DNA from: Irineochytrium annulatum
Taxonomy: Eukaryota; Chytridiomycota; Chytridiomycetes; Chytridiales; Chytridiaceae
Assembly (NCBI GenBank): GCA_027600665.1
Contig: JADGJL010000089.1
Location: 1-45,267, forward strand
DNA length: 45,267 bases
Reading direction: 5' to 3'
A model generated the notes under the pieces. It saw only the letters and a program-made list of their open reading frames with translations. It did no database searches and was not told the origin of the DNA. Positions 33,207-43,872 of this stretch are shown in pieces. Every line of letters begins with the position of its first letter. The stretch's first letter is position 1. The position numbers and the translations under genes were made by a program.

Positions 33207-34269
33207 ATGCCCCCGCCAACACCGTCAACAACGCGGCCGCGGCCCCACCGCAATGTCCTTCCCGTCCTCCGCCTGGGCCTCATCCTGGCCTCCGTCCTCG
33301 CACTCGCCGTACCCGCCTGCGCCCAGTCCTCAACAACGGCCCCGACGACCACGACCGTCTTCTCCTTACCATCAACCATCACCACCACCGCTGCCGCCAC
33401 GCCCAGCCCGTCCCCGGCATCGGGGGGCCATAACCACGATCACGACGCCGACCCGGAGCCTCTCACTTCGACCGCTGTGGCCCCGCCTGCGCTGGCCGCC
33501 AATGCCGCCGCGGGATCCCCTCCCGCCGTGACCGTCGCCGCTGCGATCCCGACCGAGGACCCCGTGCCGCTGATGGTGGGCTACATCCACTCGGGGTTGG
33601 TCGAGTACTTCCTGTTCGAGTCCCTGGTCTCGCGGAACCTGCTGGAGTACATCCTGGCGTGCTTCATGACGGCCGCGCTGGGCGTCTGCGTGCCCGCTTT
33701 GGAGTCATGGAGGAGGAGGGTTGTGCGAGACTGGGCTGTGAAGGTGGCGGAGGGAAGGAAGGCGAGGGAGGCGGCGGCGAGGGAAGGAATGAAGGATCAC
33801 GAGATCAAGCAGTATGAAGGTGAGAGTTTTGATTCTCTTCCTTTTTTTTTTTCCTTGTTAAGGGGTTTTATGCGTCCCCGACGGACGGGGGCCGTTGCCG
33901 TCTTCGATGGTATCGTTTTTTTGCTGACATCTTTCTTCCTTTGCCCTCTCCACACTAGCCCCACTCTTCACCCTCCGCGCCCCAATCCGCTTCCTCCGCA
34001 CGCTCGACGGGGCCCGGGAGCGATACCAGCTTAAGAAGTCGCTGATTCGGGCGACGGAGGTGCTGATATCCTACTTCCTTATGCTGCTCGTCATGCAGTT
34101 CAACGTCGGCTTCATCGCGAGCACGGTCGGCGGGCTTTTCGTCGGGTTTTACGTGTTTGAGCGGACGGATTCGGAAGAGCCCGGGAGGCTGGATGGTGAT
34201 GGCGGGATGGCGGGTGATGTTGGGCTAGGGTTAACGGCGGACGATAAAACTTCCGCGTCTTGTTGCTAA
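33207..34269 (+). CDS. CTR-family copper transporter
   Basis: Two exons, 33207-33819 and 33959-34269 (139-nt intron), give 307 residues. The protein starts with a signal-like hydrophobic stretch (LRLGLILASVLALAVPACAQ), then a Ser/Thr/Pro-rich outer segment with a small His/Asp cluster (GGHNHDHDADPEP). TM1 reads VEYFLFESLV...LEYILACFMTAALGVC, the family phrase around 'LLF..W....Fa.sc'. A charged cytosolic loop follows. TM2 carries YFLMLLVMQFN with the MxxxM copper gate, and TM3 carries GGLFVGFYVF with the packing glycines. The C-terminus ends in Cys-Cys, as in many CTR proteins where a Cys-rich end hands copper on. CTR proteins import Cu(I) as trimers. The usual Met-rich outer motifs are missing. 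ATG 33207 is the first in frame that gives the signal peptide. Confidence 0.92.
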
Positions 34270-34781
34270 TTTTTTTTTATTTTCTTTGATGTGTTGATGA
34301 GGAGCCATTGAAGGAGCATTCGCCATTCCTGGGCGGGTCTGCAGTTACGTGCCTGCGAGACTGGGACTTCCCATTTGGCACGTCCTCCTTTTTCGGATTT
34401 TCTTTCATACCGGCTTGTATTTACACTAGCATCCTCGCACTGCACTTATCTTTATATCTCGCCTCTGTTCGATCTTCTCCTCGTCCTGATGATCTTTCCT
34501 GGTAGCGGCTGGTTTCCTTGTTCCGGCCACGTCAATATATTGATGAAAACGAATGCATCAAACAACTTATTGCCGTTGTGCAGTATCGTGTGAATATTTC
34601 ACGATAATACTGAAGAAATCCATGCTGACTTAAGCGACATCGGCGTGGCGGGCAACGCTAAAATAATAGATCTTGTAAACGCGCCAAATATTGCTTCATC
34701 CAAAATCATTTATTCTCCATGAAATTGGGCGTATTATCTACCCTCCAAGCAACCTGCTTCTTTCCCCAACTCGCAAACAAC
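34270..34781. other. Convergent spacer, no gene seen
   Basis: It separates the convergent ends of the copper transporter and glutathione transferase genes and is AT-rich near 34540-34720. Frames of 65-72 codons on the plus strand here have no motif. It probably holds both 3' UTRs. Confidence 0.4.
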
Positions 34782-35661
34782 CTAGACTTTAAGACCTTTG
34801 AAGGGCTGCACCTTGGGCGGCGAGTTTGCCCAGTGCGGCGGCGTCGAAGCCTTGAAGGCCGGCAGCGCAACCAGCAAATCGTACCACCTCTTGAGATGCG
34901 ACCTCGACTCCAAGTCCAGCCCGAACCTCTGCACCGCCGTACTGATGAACGGGTAAAGCGCGATGTCCGCCAAGGACACATCCTTCCCAACCAGCGTCGC
35001 CGCTCCGGGGTGAGCCGTCGCGTTCAGCTTCAGGTACTCCTCCCACCGATCCAGCTCGGGCCCGTAGGCCTCGACGGCGGCCTTGCGGGACTCGTCCGTG
35101 CCCGAGGCGCCAAAGTAGGCCGCGAAGAGGTCGCGCGTCTTGCGCCCAAAGACGTCGTCGGCCTCGAAAGCGCGCGTGAGGACCTCGGTGCGGAGGTTGA
35201 GGGTGGAGGTCGGGGGCAGGAGCGGAGGCGTCGTGGGGTACTTCTCCTCGAGGTAGAGGAGGATGGCGAAGGATTGGGAGACCGCGTGGCCGTTGTCGAT
35301 CAGGATGGGGACCTGCTGGCGTGGGTTGAGACGCTTGATCCACTCGCACCTACGAGTGTCCCCTGAAGAAGAGAGTAAGTTGTTAGAGTTGAACAGTAGT
35401 CCCAACAAAGCATCAAATATCAAAGAAGATCGCGTACCATTATCGAACGAGACCATGTGCCCCTTGTACTGCAGGCCCTTCTCGTTCAGGGCGATCTGGA
35501 CCTTCTGTGCGGGTCCGCTGCCGCTTCCCCAGACGAGATGGAGGCCGCTGCACAAATAGAGATCAGCACGGAGAAGGGATCACGGGCGGGGGGGCGGCCA
35601 TCGCTCACGTGGAGAGGCCCTCGGGCTCGGGCATCGGCGGGTTGGCGTATTCCTTGGACAT
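34782..35661 (-). CDS. Glutathione S-transferase-like protein
   Basis: Exons 35661-35609, 35547-35438 and 35362-34782 join to 247 residues; introns are 61 and 75 nt. The N-terminal thioredoxin-fold part reads HLVWGSGSGPAQKVQIALNE (the Ser-containing loop binds and activates glutathione in Ser/Cys-type classes), then RQQVPILIDNG with the cis-proline, and SQSFAILLYLEEKYP. Most GSTs have Glu-Ser at the glutathione-holding turn; here it is Gln-Ser. The C-terminal helical domain includes VGKDVSLADIALYPFI, the usual capping box. The family conjugates glutathione to electrophiles or reduces peroxides in the cytosol. The 75-nt intron is in frame and lacks a stop. It is the first of three same-strand metabolic genes. 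Confidence 0.93.
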
Positions 35662-36085
35662 CGTGGGATGATCGCGTTTGCAGAAATCAAAACTTGCGTC
35701 CACATCGCGCGCGCTGCTCTCTTTTACGTGTGGAGGATTGGAAATGGAGATGATGATGATTTGAAATGCACACGGTCGTGGGAGTCGGAAAGCTGAATTG
35801 GTAAGCGAAGTGGGAGCACCTGACTGATTGGCAAAACAACGGGCGGTCCCCACGCATACAGGTAAGGTAATGTAAAAACTGCAGGTTGAAACAACTAATA
35901 AAAAGATACATGGCGAGCGAGGGATTTGTTCGGAAGCTTGTCACAAAAGGACTACCCTGAAATAGACCGATGCAGTCAGGTCCAAATTCTTGGGGAAAAA
36001 GTGAAAATAATCGAAGGAACTCAAAGAAACTACAAGTTCAAGCACAGACCAGCCTAAATGACCCCCTTCACTGCAAAAAAAATGC
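35662..36085. other. Spacer between GST and GMC oxidoreductase genes
   Basis: It holds the promoter of the GST gene and the 3' flank of the GMC gene (both minus strand). A short in-frame look-alike upstream of the GST start has no motif. AT-richer near 35870-36080. No RNA gene is seen. Confidence 0.4.
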
Positions 36086-38573
36086 TCACTTCCCCGCCCC
36101 CCATGCTTTCCCCTTGATCATGTCCGCGCAAACCTCCCCGACCATCATCGCAGGCGCGTTCGTGTTCCCGCTCACAATCTCCGGCATGATGGAACAATCC
36201 GCGACCCTCAAATTCTCAAAACCCCTTACCCTAAGGTCCTCCGGCGCCACGCAGCTGAACTGATCCCCAACGCCAGACATCCTGCACGTCCCCGTCGGGT
36301 GATACAGCGTGAACGCGTACCGCCGCACCGCCTCACGGGCGTACTCCTCAGACCGCCACGCCTCCTCCTCAGAGCAATCGCGGAGACGCATGACCTCCTT
36401 CACGATGCCCATGTCGCGCACCTCTCGCCCGACGGTCCCCGGGTTCATTTTCGACATGCGCTCGAACACCCGACGCGCGACGAGCATGCCTTTGGCCAGC
36501 GTGCGCAGGTCCGCCTCGTCCGTGAGATAACCGGGGTCGACGACGGCGTTCGCTGCGGGGTCACGAGACGCCAGCGTGACGCAGCCCTTGGACCGGGGAT
36601 GCAGCAGCGTTGGCGCGATGGAGAACGTGTACTCGGGCGCCTTGGGAAGGCCCTTCGCCGTCGGGATCCCTTTCCCCAGTCCATACATTCTGGTCTCGGC
36701 CTCGTCGTAAGCGTCCGGCCTCGCCGGATCAATCGGGCCCGGCACGGCCGTCTCGAACATCAGCTTGTCCGCCTGCCCGGAGTCCGGTGACAGGCAGATC
36801 AGGTGCAGCTGGGTATCCGGCACGACGTCCTTGCTCGCCGTGTTCGCGAGGGGCTCATCGACGTTCAGGAAGGCCATGGCCTCGACGCCGGCGGTCGTCA
36901 GCATGCCGCGGCGGTAGAAAGCGTGGGACGTCAGCGCGCGCGCAATGGAGGGGATGGTGCCCTTGTAGCTCGTGCGTGTAAGGTCCTCGTATGCCAGGCT
37001 GACGCAAAGATGATCTTGTAGGTTCCGGCCAACGCCAGGGAGGTCTTTGATGACGGGGATGCCCAGCTTAGCAAGCTCCTCTTTCGGGCCTGAGAGTAGT
37101 CCTATTGTCAGTATGACATCCTGCGGATCAGAGAAGCAAGTGTAGTACCAATGCCGGAGAGCTTTAGGAGCTTGGGAGTGTTTACCGCGCCGCACGACAC
37201 AATTACCTCCTTCTTCGCAACAAGGACGGTCTCCGGGTCGTGGGGCAACCTTCTACCCTCAGGGTCAAGTGGCCAGACGGCCAGCCCCCGGACGCGCACC
37301 TTCTTATCAGCACCACCGCCGTCCGTCGTCTTCGGATCAAACACTAGCCGGACAGCCATTGAGTCCGTCAGAACCGTAAGGTTGGGCCTGTACGTTTTTA
37401 AGGCGGGATTCATGTAGGGCTCGAGGAAGCCCTTGGAGGTCGAGGACCGCTCGCCATTCGCGACATTAGATTGCGCGACGGCAGCACCATATCTTTAAAA
37501 AAAAGAAGCAAAATTAATATTTGAAATGCGAAAGATAAGGGAACACTTACTGAGATGTCCCGTTGTAATCAATCCCGATGACGTGGCCTTGAGCATCGCG
37601 CTTCGATTGGGTCTTCTTGCAATTGTGGCCAATACCGAGATCGTCGCAGGCGGCAACAAAGTTGCGCGTCGGAGGGATGACATCGCCGAAGGTCGAGCGG
37701 TTGATTTTGATGGGACCCGAAGTTCCATGGAAACCCTGAAGGCAAAGGTTAGCTTAAGCGATTAAACGAGATTATCGCTCCCATGCCCTCCTCCGCGTAA
37801 AAAATGACCCCACCTTCTCAATCTCATTGGCAGGCAACTCCATGTTCTCGGACTTTGTAAAGTATCTTAACACATTTTTCCCGCTCCATCCCTTGCAGCC
37901 ATGTTCCGACTCCCATTTGTCATAATCCTTCCAGTTGCCCCGCACGTAAAGAACGGCGTTCACAGAGGAGCAGCCACCCAGCACCCTGCCCCTCGGCCAG
38001 TAGGAAAGTCGGTTCTTCAGCTTTGCCTGCCTGACCGTCGTGATCTTCCAGTCCAGGCGCGACTTTTGCGTTTCCCAGAACATCATCGGCACGTTCACGC
38101 GGCTGTCCTTGGCGGCGTTGCCGCCCGCCTCGACTAGCAGCACTGATACTGAAGGGTCCTCGCTCAGGCGCGAGGCCACGATCGCGCCGGCGCTGCCGGC
38201 GCCAACGACAATGTCTGTTGAACAGATTGCAATCAGTAAAGATCAACATGTGGCCTTCCACATGGTTGCCCCATAGGTCGCAATCAATGGATGAACACAT
38301 ACAATCATACTCCCGCGTCTTCACATCATCCAGTGGATGCGGCCGCCTCTTCCTCCAGAGCAGCGTGAACGGGAACACGCCCAGCCTGGCCATCGCGAGC
38401 GGCACGACGATGGACAGCGCGGTCCTCAGTGTCTCGGGCGAGACGCGCAGGACGCTGGCGAACGAAGCAATGGCCTGGTCAGCCGCGGCCAGAAAGGGCA
38501 TGATCGGCCCCAGGCTCGTGATGAGCCGCGCAAGGACGGACGACGACGGCGCGGGAGGGACAGGCGTGGCCAT
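36086..38573 (-). CDS. GMC-family FAD-dependent oxidoreductase with N-terminal hydrophobic anchor
   Basis: Exons 38573-38303, 38214-37814, 37735-37551, 37492-37149 and 37089-36086 join in phase to 734 residues; introns are 58-88 nt. Residues about 88-122 hold the FAD dinucleotide fold (YDYIVVGAGSAGAIVASRLS ... LLVEAGG). Signature 1 is GRVLGGCSSVN (about residue 166); signature 2 is CGAVNTPKLLKLSGIG, split by the last intron. Near the C-terminus, LYHPTGTCRMS carries the catalytic His, and NTNAPAMMVGE the second active-site position. This is the choline dehydrogenase / alcohol oxidase / fatty-alcohol oxidase superfamily, which oxidises primary alcohols using FAD. The first 90 residues are unusual: two hydrophobic stretches suggest anchoring in a membrane. 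Substrate cannot be told. It lies 188 nt downstream of the methyltransferase gene, on the same strand. Confidence 0.95.
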
Positions 38574-38761
38574 GATGGTGTGAATTGGTGGATCGGATCC
38601 TGCACTCCGCTCAGCAAAAACACCCGTGACTTCGGGCGCATACTTGCCGGGCTGGCCGGTCTGCGAGCCGGTTGCGGTCGGATTTGGTTAAGCATGCCGT
38701 GTAATAATAAGAATAAAAGTGTTGTAAAAGGTAAGCAGATCTACTGGCAATTGATCACTGT

Positions 38762-39659
38762 TCATTCGGCCCGCCTCTTCCACACGGCCACCTTCTCCTT
38801 CCCTTCAAATTGAAGCTCGTGGTGCAGAACCGCTTCTTCGCCCTCCATGTCCTTCATGGAAAGTTTCTCAAAGGTAGGATCTAAAAGCTCGTGGTATTTC
38901 TCGACGGACAAGGCGTACGGTGGGCCTAATTTCGGGTGATAGAATGAACGTTAGCCGTTAAATCCCCGCGATGAACGCATTCAGCCCGCGTCCGAGGAAA
39001 GAATACTCTCACCCTTTTCGCTATCTGGCTTCAAGGGAAACATGTACGTGATCAAATATCCACCAGGCCTCACGATGGCGGCAACGGCGCGAGCCCAGTC
39101 GCTTCTGAGGTTCTTTGTGAGCGCACATAGAAATGTTTGATCGTATAGGATGTCGCAGGCCGGGTCTGACTTGAAGTCAAAGAAATTTGCGACCTCCACG
39201 TGACCCATGGCCAAATCGACCCCTTGGGACTTGATGTACTCGTTGGCCGTCTCAACGCAGGTTGGAGAGAGATCCACGCCGGTGCCTGAAAAGCATCGCG
39301 TTAGTCGATTCAATAAGTAGGTGTATGCAACAGCTTCACATTTGATGTTCCGCTTGGCGAAGGTGACCACGTCGTATCCCCGACCGCAGCCCGGCACGAC
39401 GGCGGTTTTAAGACTCTCCCCTGATGTTTCTTTCAGGAGACTATCAAGGGCGTCCAGTAATCCTAAATTGAGGGAAACGTTCACACATAAAGCGGCGTGA
39501 AAGGAAAGAAGACGAGATCGCGCTCACCTGGTGTTGATCTACCCAAGTCCCACTGCGTAAGCTTGTCGACCCAGCGCTTTTCCCAGTCTGACGAACCGAA
39601 TCCAAAACACTTCAGCGACAACCAACATAGAAGAAACCGCACGTACCAAATTCACCCAT
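38762..39659 (-). CDS. Thiopurine S-methyltransferase-like enzyme
   Basis: Exons 39659-39647, 39587-39528, 39462-39340, 39285-39013 and 38925-38762 join in phase to 210 residues; the first coding exon is only 13 nt. The order of motifs follows the TPMT family: WEKRW and WDLG at the start, the SAM-binding glycine loop VVPGCGRGYDV, KCTGVDLSP at the end of strand two, ILYDQTFLCAL, WARAVAAIVRPGGYLITYMF, and the C-terminal GPPYALSVEKYHELL. The family transfers a methyl group from S-adenosylmethionine to thiols, halides or selenium compounds in the cytosol; fungal members often act as thiol or halide methyltransferases. Length fits the family (about 210-240). The substrate is unknown. Confidence 0.92.
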
Positions 39660-39984
39660 TTTCCTTTGAGATTAAGCGTTGTTGACGAAAGGGACGGTGG
39701 GCGGCCTCGCGGGGATGTATTTATAATTTCAAAGCTCGGCATCCCTCTGTGTTCTCGTTCAACTTTGACAGGTTAACATTGAGCGCCGCTTCGACGATAG
39801 CATTATGGACGTCGGCAAGGAACGTGCGCCGAAGGATTTCCTCTGCCCCGGTCCTGCAGATCCTCTTGATGGCCAGGATGACCCAGACGCGCCCAAATGG
39901 AATCCCCGCGAATATCGCGATTTACGCGACGTTGCCCGCTGTCGCGCGCGTTGACGCCCGCGCGCATACCCCGCGACCGCCACC
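39660..39984. promoter_or_regulatory. Divergent intergenic region
   Basis: The methyltransferase gene leaves to the left and the membrane-protein gene to the right, so both promoters should lie here. A long minus-strand frame crosses the region and the first exon of the right-hand gene but has no motif or splice logic. No core element is recognised. Confidence 0.35.
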
Positions 39985-42520
39985 ATGAGCTCGGCCAGCA
40001 ACCTCAACCGGTCCACCTCTCTCCACTCGGCCTCGACGGGCAGGCCGCCCGGGCCCGGCAGCAGCCGCGCGGGCCTGACTCTGGACTCACCGACGCATTT
40101 TCTGAACTCCTCGAGCGAGCTGGACCGGAGCCAGCTGGAGTTTTTGTCGGGCGGCGCGGGGCGCGGCGAAAAGGACGGGGATGGCGTGGGCGCGTCGATG
40201 GGCGTCGACAAGTCGCTCTTGAGGGCGTTTGCGAGGAGGGGCGCGGTCGTCGCGAGGATGCGCATGGAGACGGCAGCCGCGCTCGGGGCCAACGCGCCGG
40301 AGAGGCTGGCGGATGACGTTTCGCAGGAGCTGCCAGCAATAGGGAAGGGCTGTCGTTGCAGGGAATCGCTTCTCCTAACATGATGGGCGCCTATTTAGAT
40401 ATATCGGCGCTAGATCCGTATCTGTTGGCCATATCAAACAGCGACTTTCATTGCAACCAATTCATTCGGGTAAAAATAACTTCTAATTTTTTTGGAGAAG
40501 GGTCTCATCCAAATTGCTAGGAATTCTTTGCCGGCTTTGCTGTCCTTATCACGCCGATACTCTTGTGCTTCGAGAAAGGGCGTGTATTCACGCATAACCA
40601 CATGTTCCTTACCCGTAATTTGCTTGATATGTTCAGGCAATATGTGAGTACCGCGGCCTGGGATGGACGAAAAATTGTTAACATTCGCGATCAGTCGTTT
40701 ATCGGGGGCGCCGTCGCCATAAACTTCCTAATCTACATCTATAAGCCGGCGACCTATTCCGTAGAAGCCCTGATCGTGCTGGATATCATGATCGTTATTT
40801 GGAACCTGATCATAGCCGGCAAACACGGGGTTGGTATCCCGCTTAAGATGTCTTTGAGTTCTGAACGCGCTGCATTTTTGCTAGTTCACGTCGACGCTCG
40901 AGTATCGTGAGCTATACACCCGCCGCGTGCCCCACGTCGCCATCAAGCGCCGACAGGTTCTAACGGGTTGGAACAAACCCGTCCGGTCCCTCCGCGAGAT
41001 TCAGCTCCTCCTCGCGGCCGTCCGTATGCAGTGCTGCATCTTCGTGGCTTCGTTCGAGGTCACGCGCGCGGACGACGGCGACGACGACGAGGAAGAGTCC
41101 GGGAATATTGTGAGGTCCGCGCCGCTCGACGATGCGTACGCGGTCGTGATATCAAGCGCGGACGAGCAGCAGGCGGAGTTTGCTGGGAAGTGCGCGGACG
41201 CGAGGGTCAGGGCTAGGGAGGCGAAGGGCGCCTCAAGGACGGTGACGGCGCATGACGTTGCCATGAACTTGCTAGACGAGGTCGCGCTGAAGTTTGCCGA
41301 CATCACATGGGCCTTCATCCTGGCGTTCTTTCATTCGATCATTCCGCTGATATCGTGCTACGCGGATTGGATTTTAGGCGTGGTTCGTCCACCATACCTC
41401 TGTTGCGTCCATATGGTCTGACGCCTTTTACACAGGGGCCACATCCGTTTACGGGGACTCTTGGGGACATTGTTGTGCAAATTGTTGTTCACTGCATTGG
41501 TTGGGGGTTGAACTTCTTAATCAGCGCTGTCATCTTCGCGTTTCAAATGGTCGCGCTCACGGACTTTATGAGGTACGTGTCGACATGCCAAGTTCTGTCG
41601 TCCTCACACGTATGCAGGCGGGAACTCCTACAAAAGAGGCTCTACGCCATCCTTAATGACGGCCACATACGCGTGAGAAAGGAGGGGGAAGTCGCGGACA
41701 CAGGGCCCACCCAAGAAGAGCTTGAGGCAGCTCCTATTTACAAGATATCGATGAGAGATCGCGGGAATCTCCAAACATGGTGGTAATAATGCATTTTTTT
41801 TGGGGGGGCTGAGATTTCGTTCAATGACCGCTTGCGCACGCTTAACTAGGTATATGCGCATGTGCCTTCAAGACTGGGGCCGGCAATACCATAATCGCAT
41901 TCTTCTCTACACCGGCCTGATCCTCGTCTACGTACTCGGTATGCTGGTTGTTCTATCGGTTCAGCTCCTATTCGGCGACGATCAGCTGGACACGACGACC
42001 GTCGTCACGTGCTGCTACCAAGTCGCGACCTTCGGGACTATGGTCGGACTCATCGTCAGCTACGGTCAGAGGTACAATAGGCTCCAGAAAATGTCCGTCA
42101 CCCTTATCGCGCGGATGAAGGTAAGTTTCCTCCTCTCCTTCTCACGCGGACGCCGACAACGAATGCATCGGGCTAATCGTTCCTACATAGATCGACTACG
42201 ACACTGAGGCCCGATTGCTGCAGGCCCGCATTAACGCCCTCACTAGCACGAACGTGGTCCCGCTGCGACATCACCGACCCCCCATTCCTGGCGTACCGCA
42301 CACGAACGCTATCAAAGACCAGATTGGCCGCCTTCAAACCGAAGTGTACGAGATCTCTCAGACTGCTGTAACGCTAGGCATTATACAAAAGGCGGTGGAC
42401 GAAGACAACCGAATCAGGACAATCAAGATCCTCGGGTTTGAGGCTGGGGATCAGCTTATCAACACCCTGATGTCGCTCGGTGCGTTGGGTGCGTCGCTCG
42501 TTTTGAGAAAGGTTCTGTAA
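39985..42520 (+). CDS. Unrecognised multi-pass membrane protein, nine exons
   Basis: Exons 39985-40317, 40362-40469, 40521-40643, 40695-40829, 40885-41379, 41436-41572, 41618-41782, 41850-42120 and 42191-42520 join in phase to 698 residues. Introns are 44-70 nt; four are 51, 51, 45 and 55 nt. The first 110 residues are Ser/Gly-rich and disordered. Membrane segments include FFAGFAVLITPILLC, SFIGGAVAINFLIYIYKPAT, ALIVLDIMIVIWNLIIAG, ITWAFILAFFHSIIPLIS, VVHCIGWGLNFLISAVIFAF, ILLYTGLILVYVLGMLVVLS and CCYQVATFGTMVGLIVSYG. A cytosolic-looking acidic loop (DDGDDDEEE) lies in exon 5, and the C-terminus has amphipathic helices. I do not recognise the family. The first intron (GTTTCG donor) and the fourth (GTTGGT donor) are the weakest calls; the others are good. 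Confidence 0.75.
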
Positions 42521-42774
42521 TGACCAGCGGGTTGCGGGGCACGGGACACTTTGAGCCGAAAGCGAACTGAAGATGTTGTTAGTATTTCATGTATTTGCTG
42601 CGAGCCGCAACATCTACATTGTAGATGTGACATTTATATGATCACCGAATTTCTCGTTTAATCATATGTAGAACCTTATCGCCAACAACATCTTTCCTAA
42701 ACATCTTTGCAGCGCATGTTAACTCTGGTCATCCAGATTACCATACAATCCCATAACCCATTCAGACTAAACAA

Positions 42775-43872
42775 TCACTGCTTGCCGAATTCACCACCAC
42801 AACGCCACCCACATGTGTAGCGGCCCAACCCCTCATGCAGTCGAGTTGGCGAATGCGAAGGATACGACGGCGAGGGACTTCGTCCGCGCCCGCGACCGCG
42901 TCGATAGCTGTGACGCCGCCAGCCTTCATCGTCAGATCCTCCAAGGCCAGAAAGCGAGCGCGAAGTGGACCTAGACCGGCGCCGCCTGCCGAGTCCGGGA
43001 TGTTCGTCATTGAAACTGGCCTTTGTCGCCAGCTCGTCCTTGATCGTCGGCTCCCTCGTGATACTTACCTCATGATGAAGCTCCGTCTCGGTGCCCTCCA
43101 CCTTGACGTCTACCTCCGTTTTTATCCCCGGCTCATGCTTGATCCCGCCCTCGAACTGATTCCCGTCGCGCTTAATACCTTTGCTACCTTCCGACACCTT
43201 CGCGTCCTCCTCCTCCTTGAACGCCTTCGTCTGCTCAAAAATGGTCCACTTCTCGTCGGCCTTGCCACTGCCGGACCCGTTCCCCCTTGCCCCGACGGCC
43301 CCACCTTTTACTCCCCACAGGTCGAACGTGGTCGGCGCCATCAACATCTCAATGGCCTCCTGCCGCGTCGGCTCGAGGGGAGCGGCCGTCGCGTGCCCAA
43401 ACTCCTCGACGCGCCGCAGGTACGCGCGCCGCACCAGCGGCCGGAACTGCCCCAACCCCGACGACCCAGCGTCATGCCCGACGACCCACTTGTCGCGGTG
43501 CATGCGCTCCACGACGCTGTCGTCCCCCGGGATCCAGTCGAGGTCGTCGACGGTGGCGCGGTGGAGCTCGACCAGTGCAATGATCCGGTTCTTGGTCCCG
43601 CCCGAGGCCCGCCGCCCGCGGAGCCGGTCCCACACCCGCGTGGCGCGCCCGATGGCGCCCGTGTCGAGGTCGAAGTGGCGGGAGTCGAGCTTGCCGCGAT
43701 GACGGACCGGGAGAGGAATCTGGTCTCCCCGGAGTGCACACGTGAAGAACGTGCAGACGTCCGTGAACCGGAGCGGGCCGCACGTCGTCAAGATAAGGAG
43801 GATACCTTCGTGCAGGTCGGCGGCGTCTTCGGCGTCCTTGAACCTCTGGGGAGGGGTCGTCTGGCAGCTCAT
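42775..43872 (-). CDS. Unrecognised protein with SUMO-site cluster and RS/RG-rich tail
   Basis: An open frame of 365 residues from ATG 43872. Residues 1 to about 200 look folded but unfamiliar (LHEGILLILTTCGPLRFTDV, NRIIALVELHRATVDDLDWI, MHRDKWVVGHD). Residues about 235-290 carry four copies of the SUMO acceptor pattern (hydrophobic-Lys-x-Glu): IKHE, IKTE, VKVE and IKDE. The tail is rich in Ser-Arg and Arg-Gly (RRRRSRSTSRSLSG, YRRGRGRGRSPSPS), as in nuclear RNA-binding or splicing-associated proteins. It is probably nuclear. A strong donor (GTAAGT at 43068-43063) and acceptor (CAG ending at 42986) lie inside the frame; using them would remove 83 nt and end the protein before the tail. The opposite strand is also open for 347 codons, but only as a mirror of this one. 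Confidence 0.68.
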   Translation of the reverse strand: MSCQTTPPQRFKDAEDAADLHEGILLILTTCGPLRFTDVCTFFTCALRGDQIPLPVRHRGKLDSRHFDLDTGAIGRATRVWDRLRGRRASGGTKNRIIALVELHRATVDDLDWIPGDDSVVERMHRDKWVVGHDAGSSGLGQFRPLVRRAYLRRVEEFGHATAAPLEPTRQEAIEMLMAPTTFDLWGVKGGAVGARGNGSGSGKADEKWTIFEQTKAFKEEEDAKVSEGSKGIKRDGNQFEGGIKHEPGIKTEVDVKVEGTETELHHEVSITREPTIKDELATKASFNDEHPGLGRRRRSRSTSRSLSGLGGSDDEGWRRHSYRRGRGRGRSPSPSYPSHSPTRLHEGLGRYTCGWRCGGEFGKQ

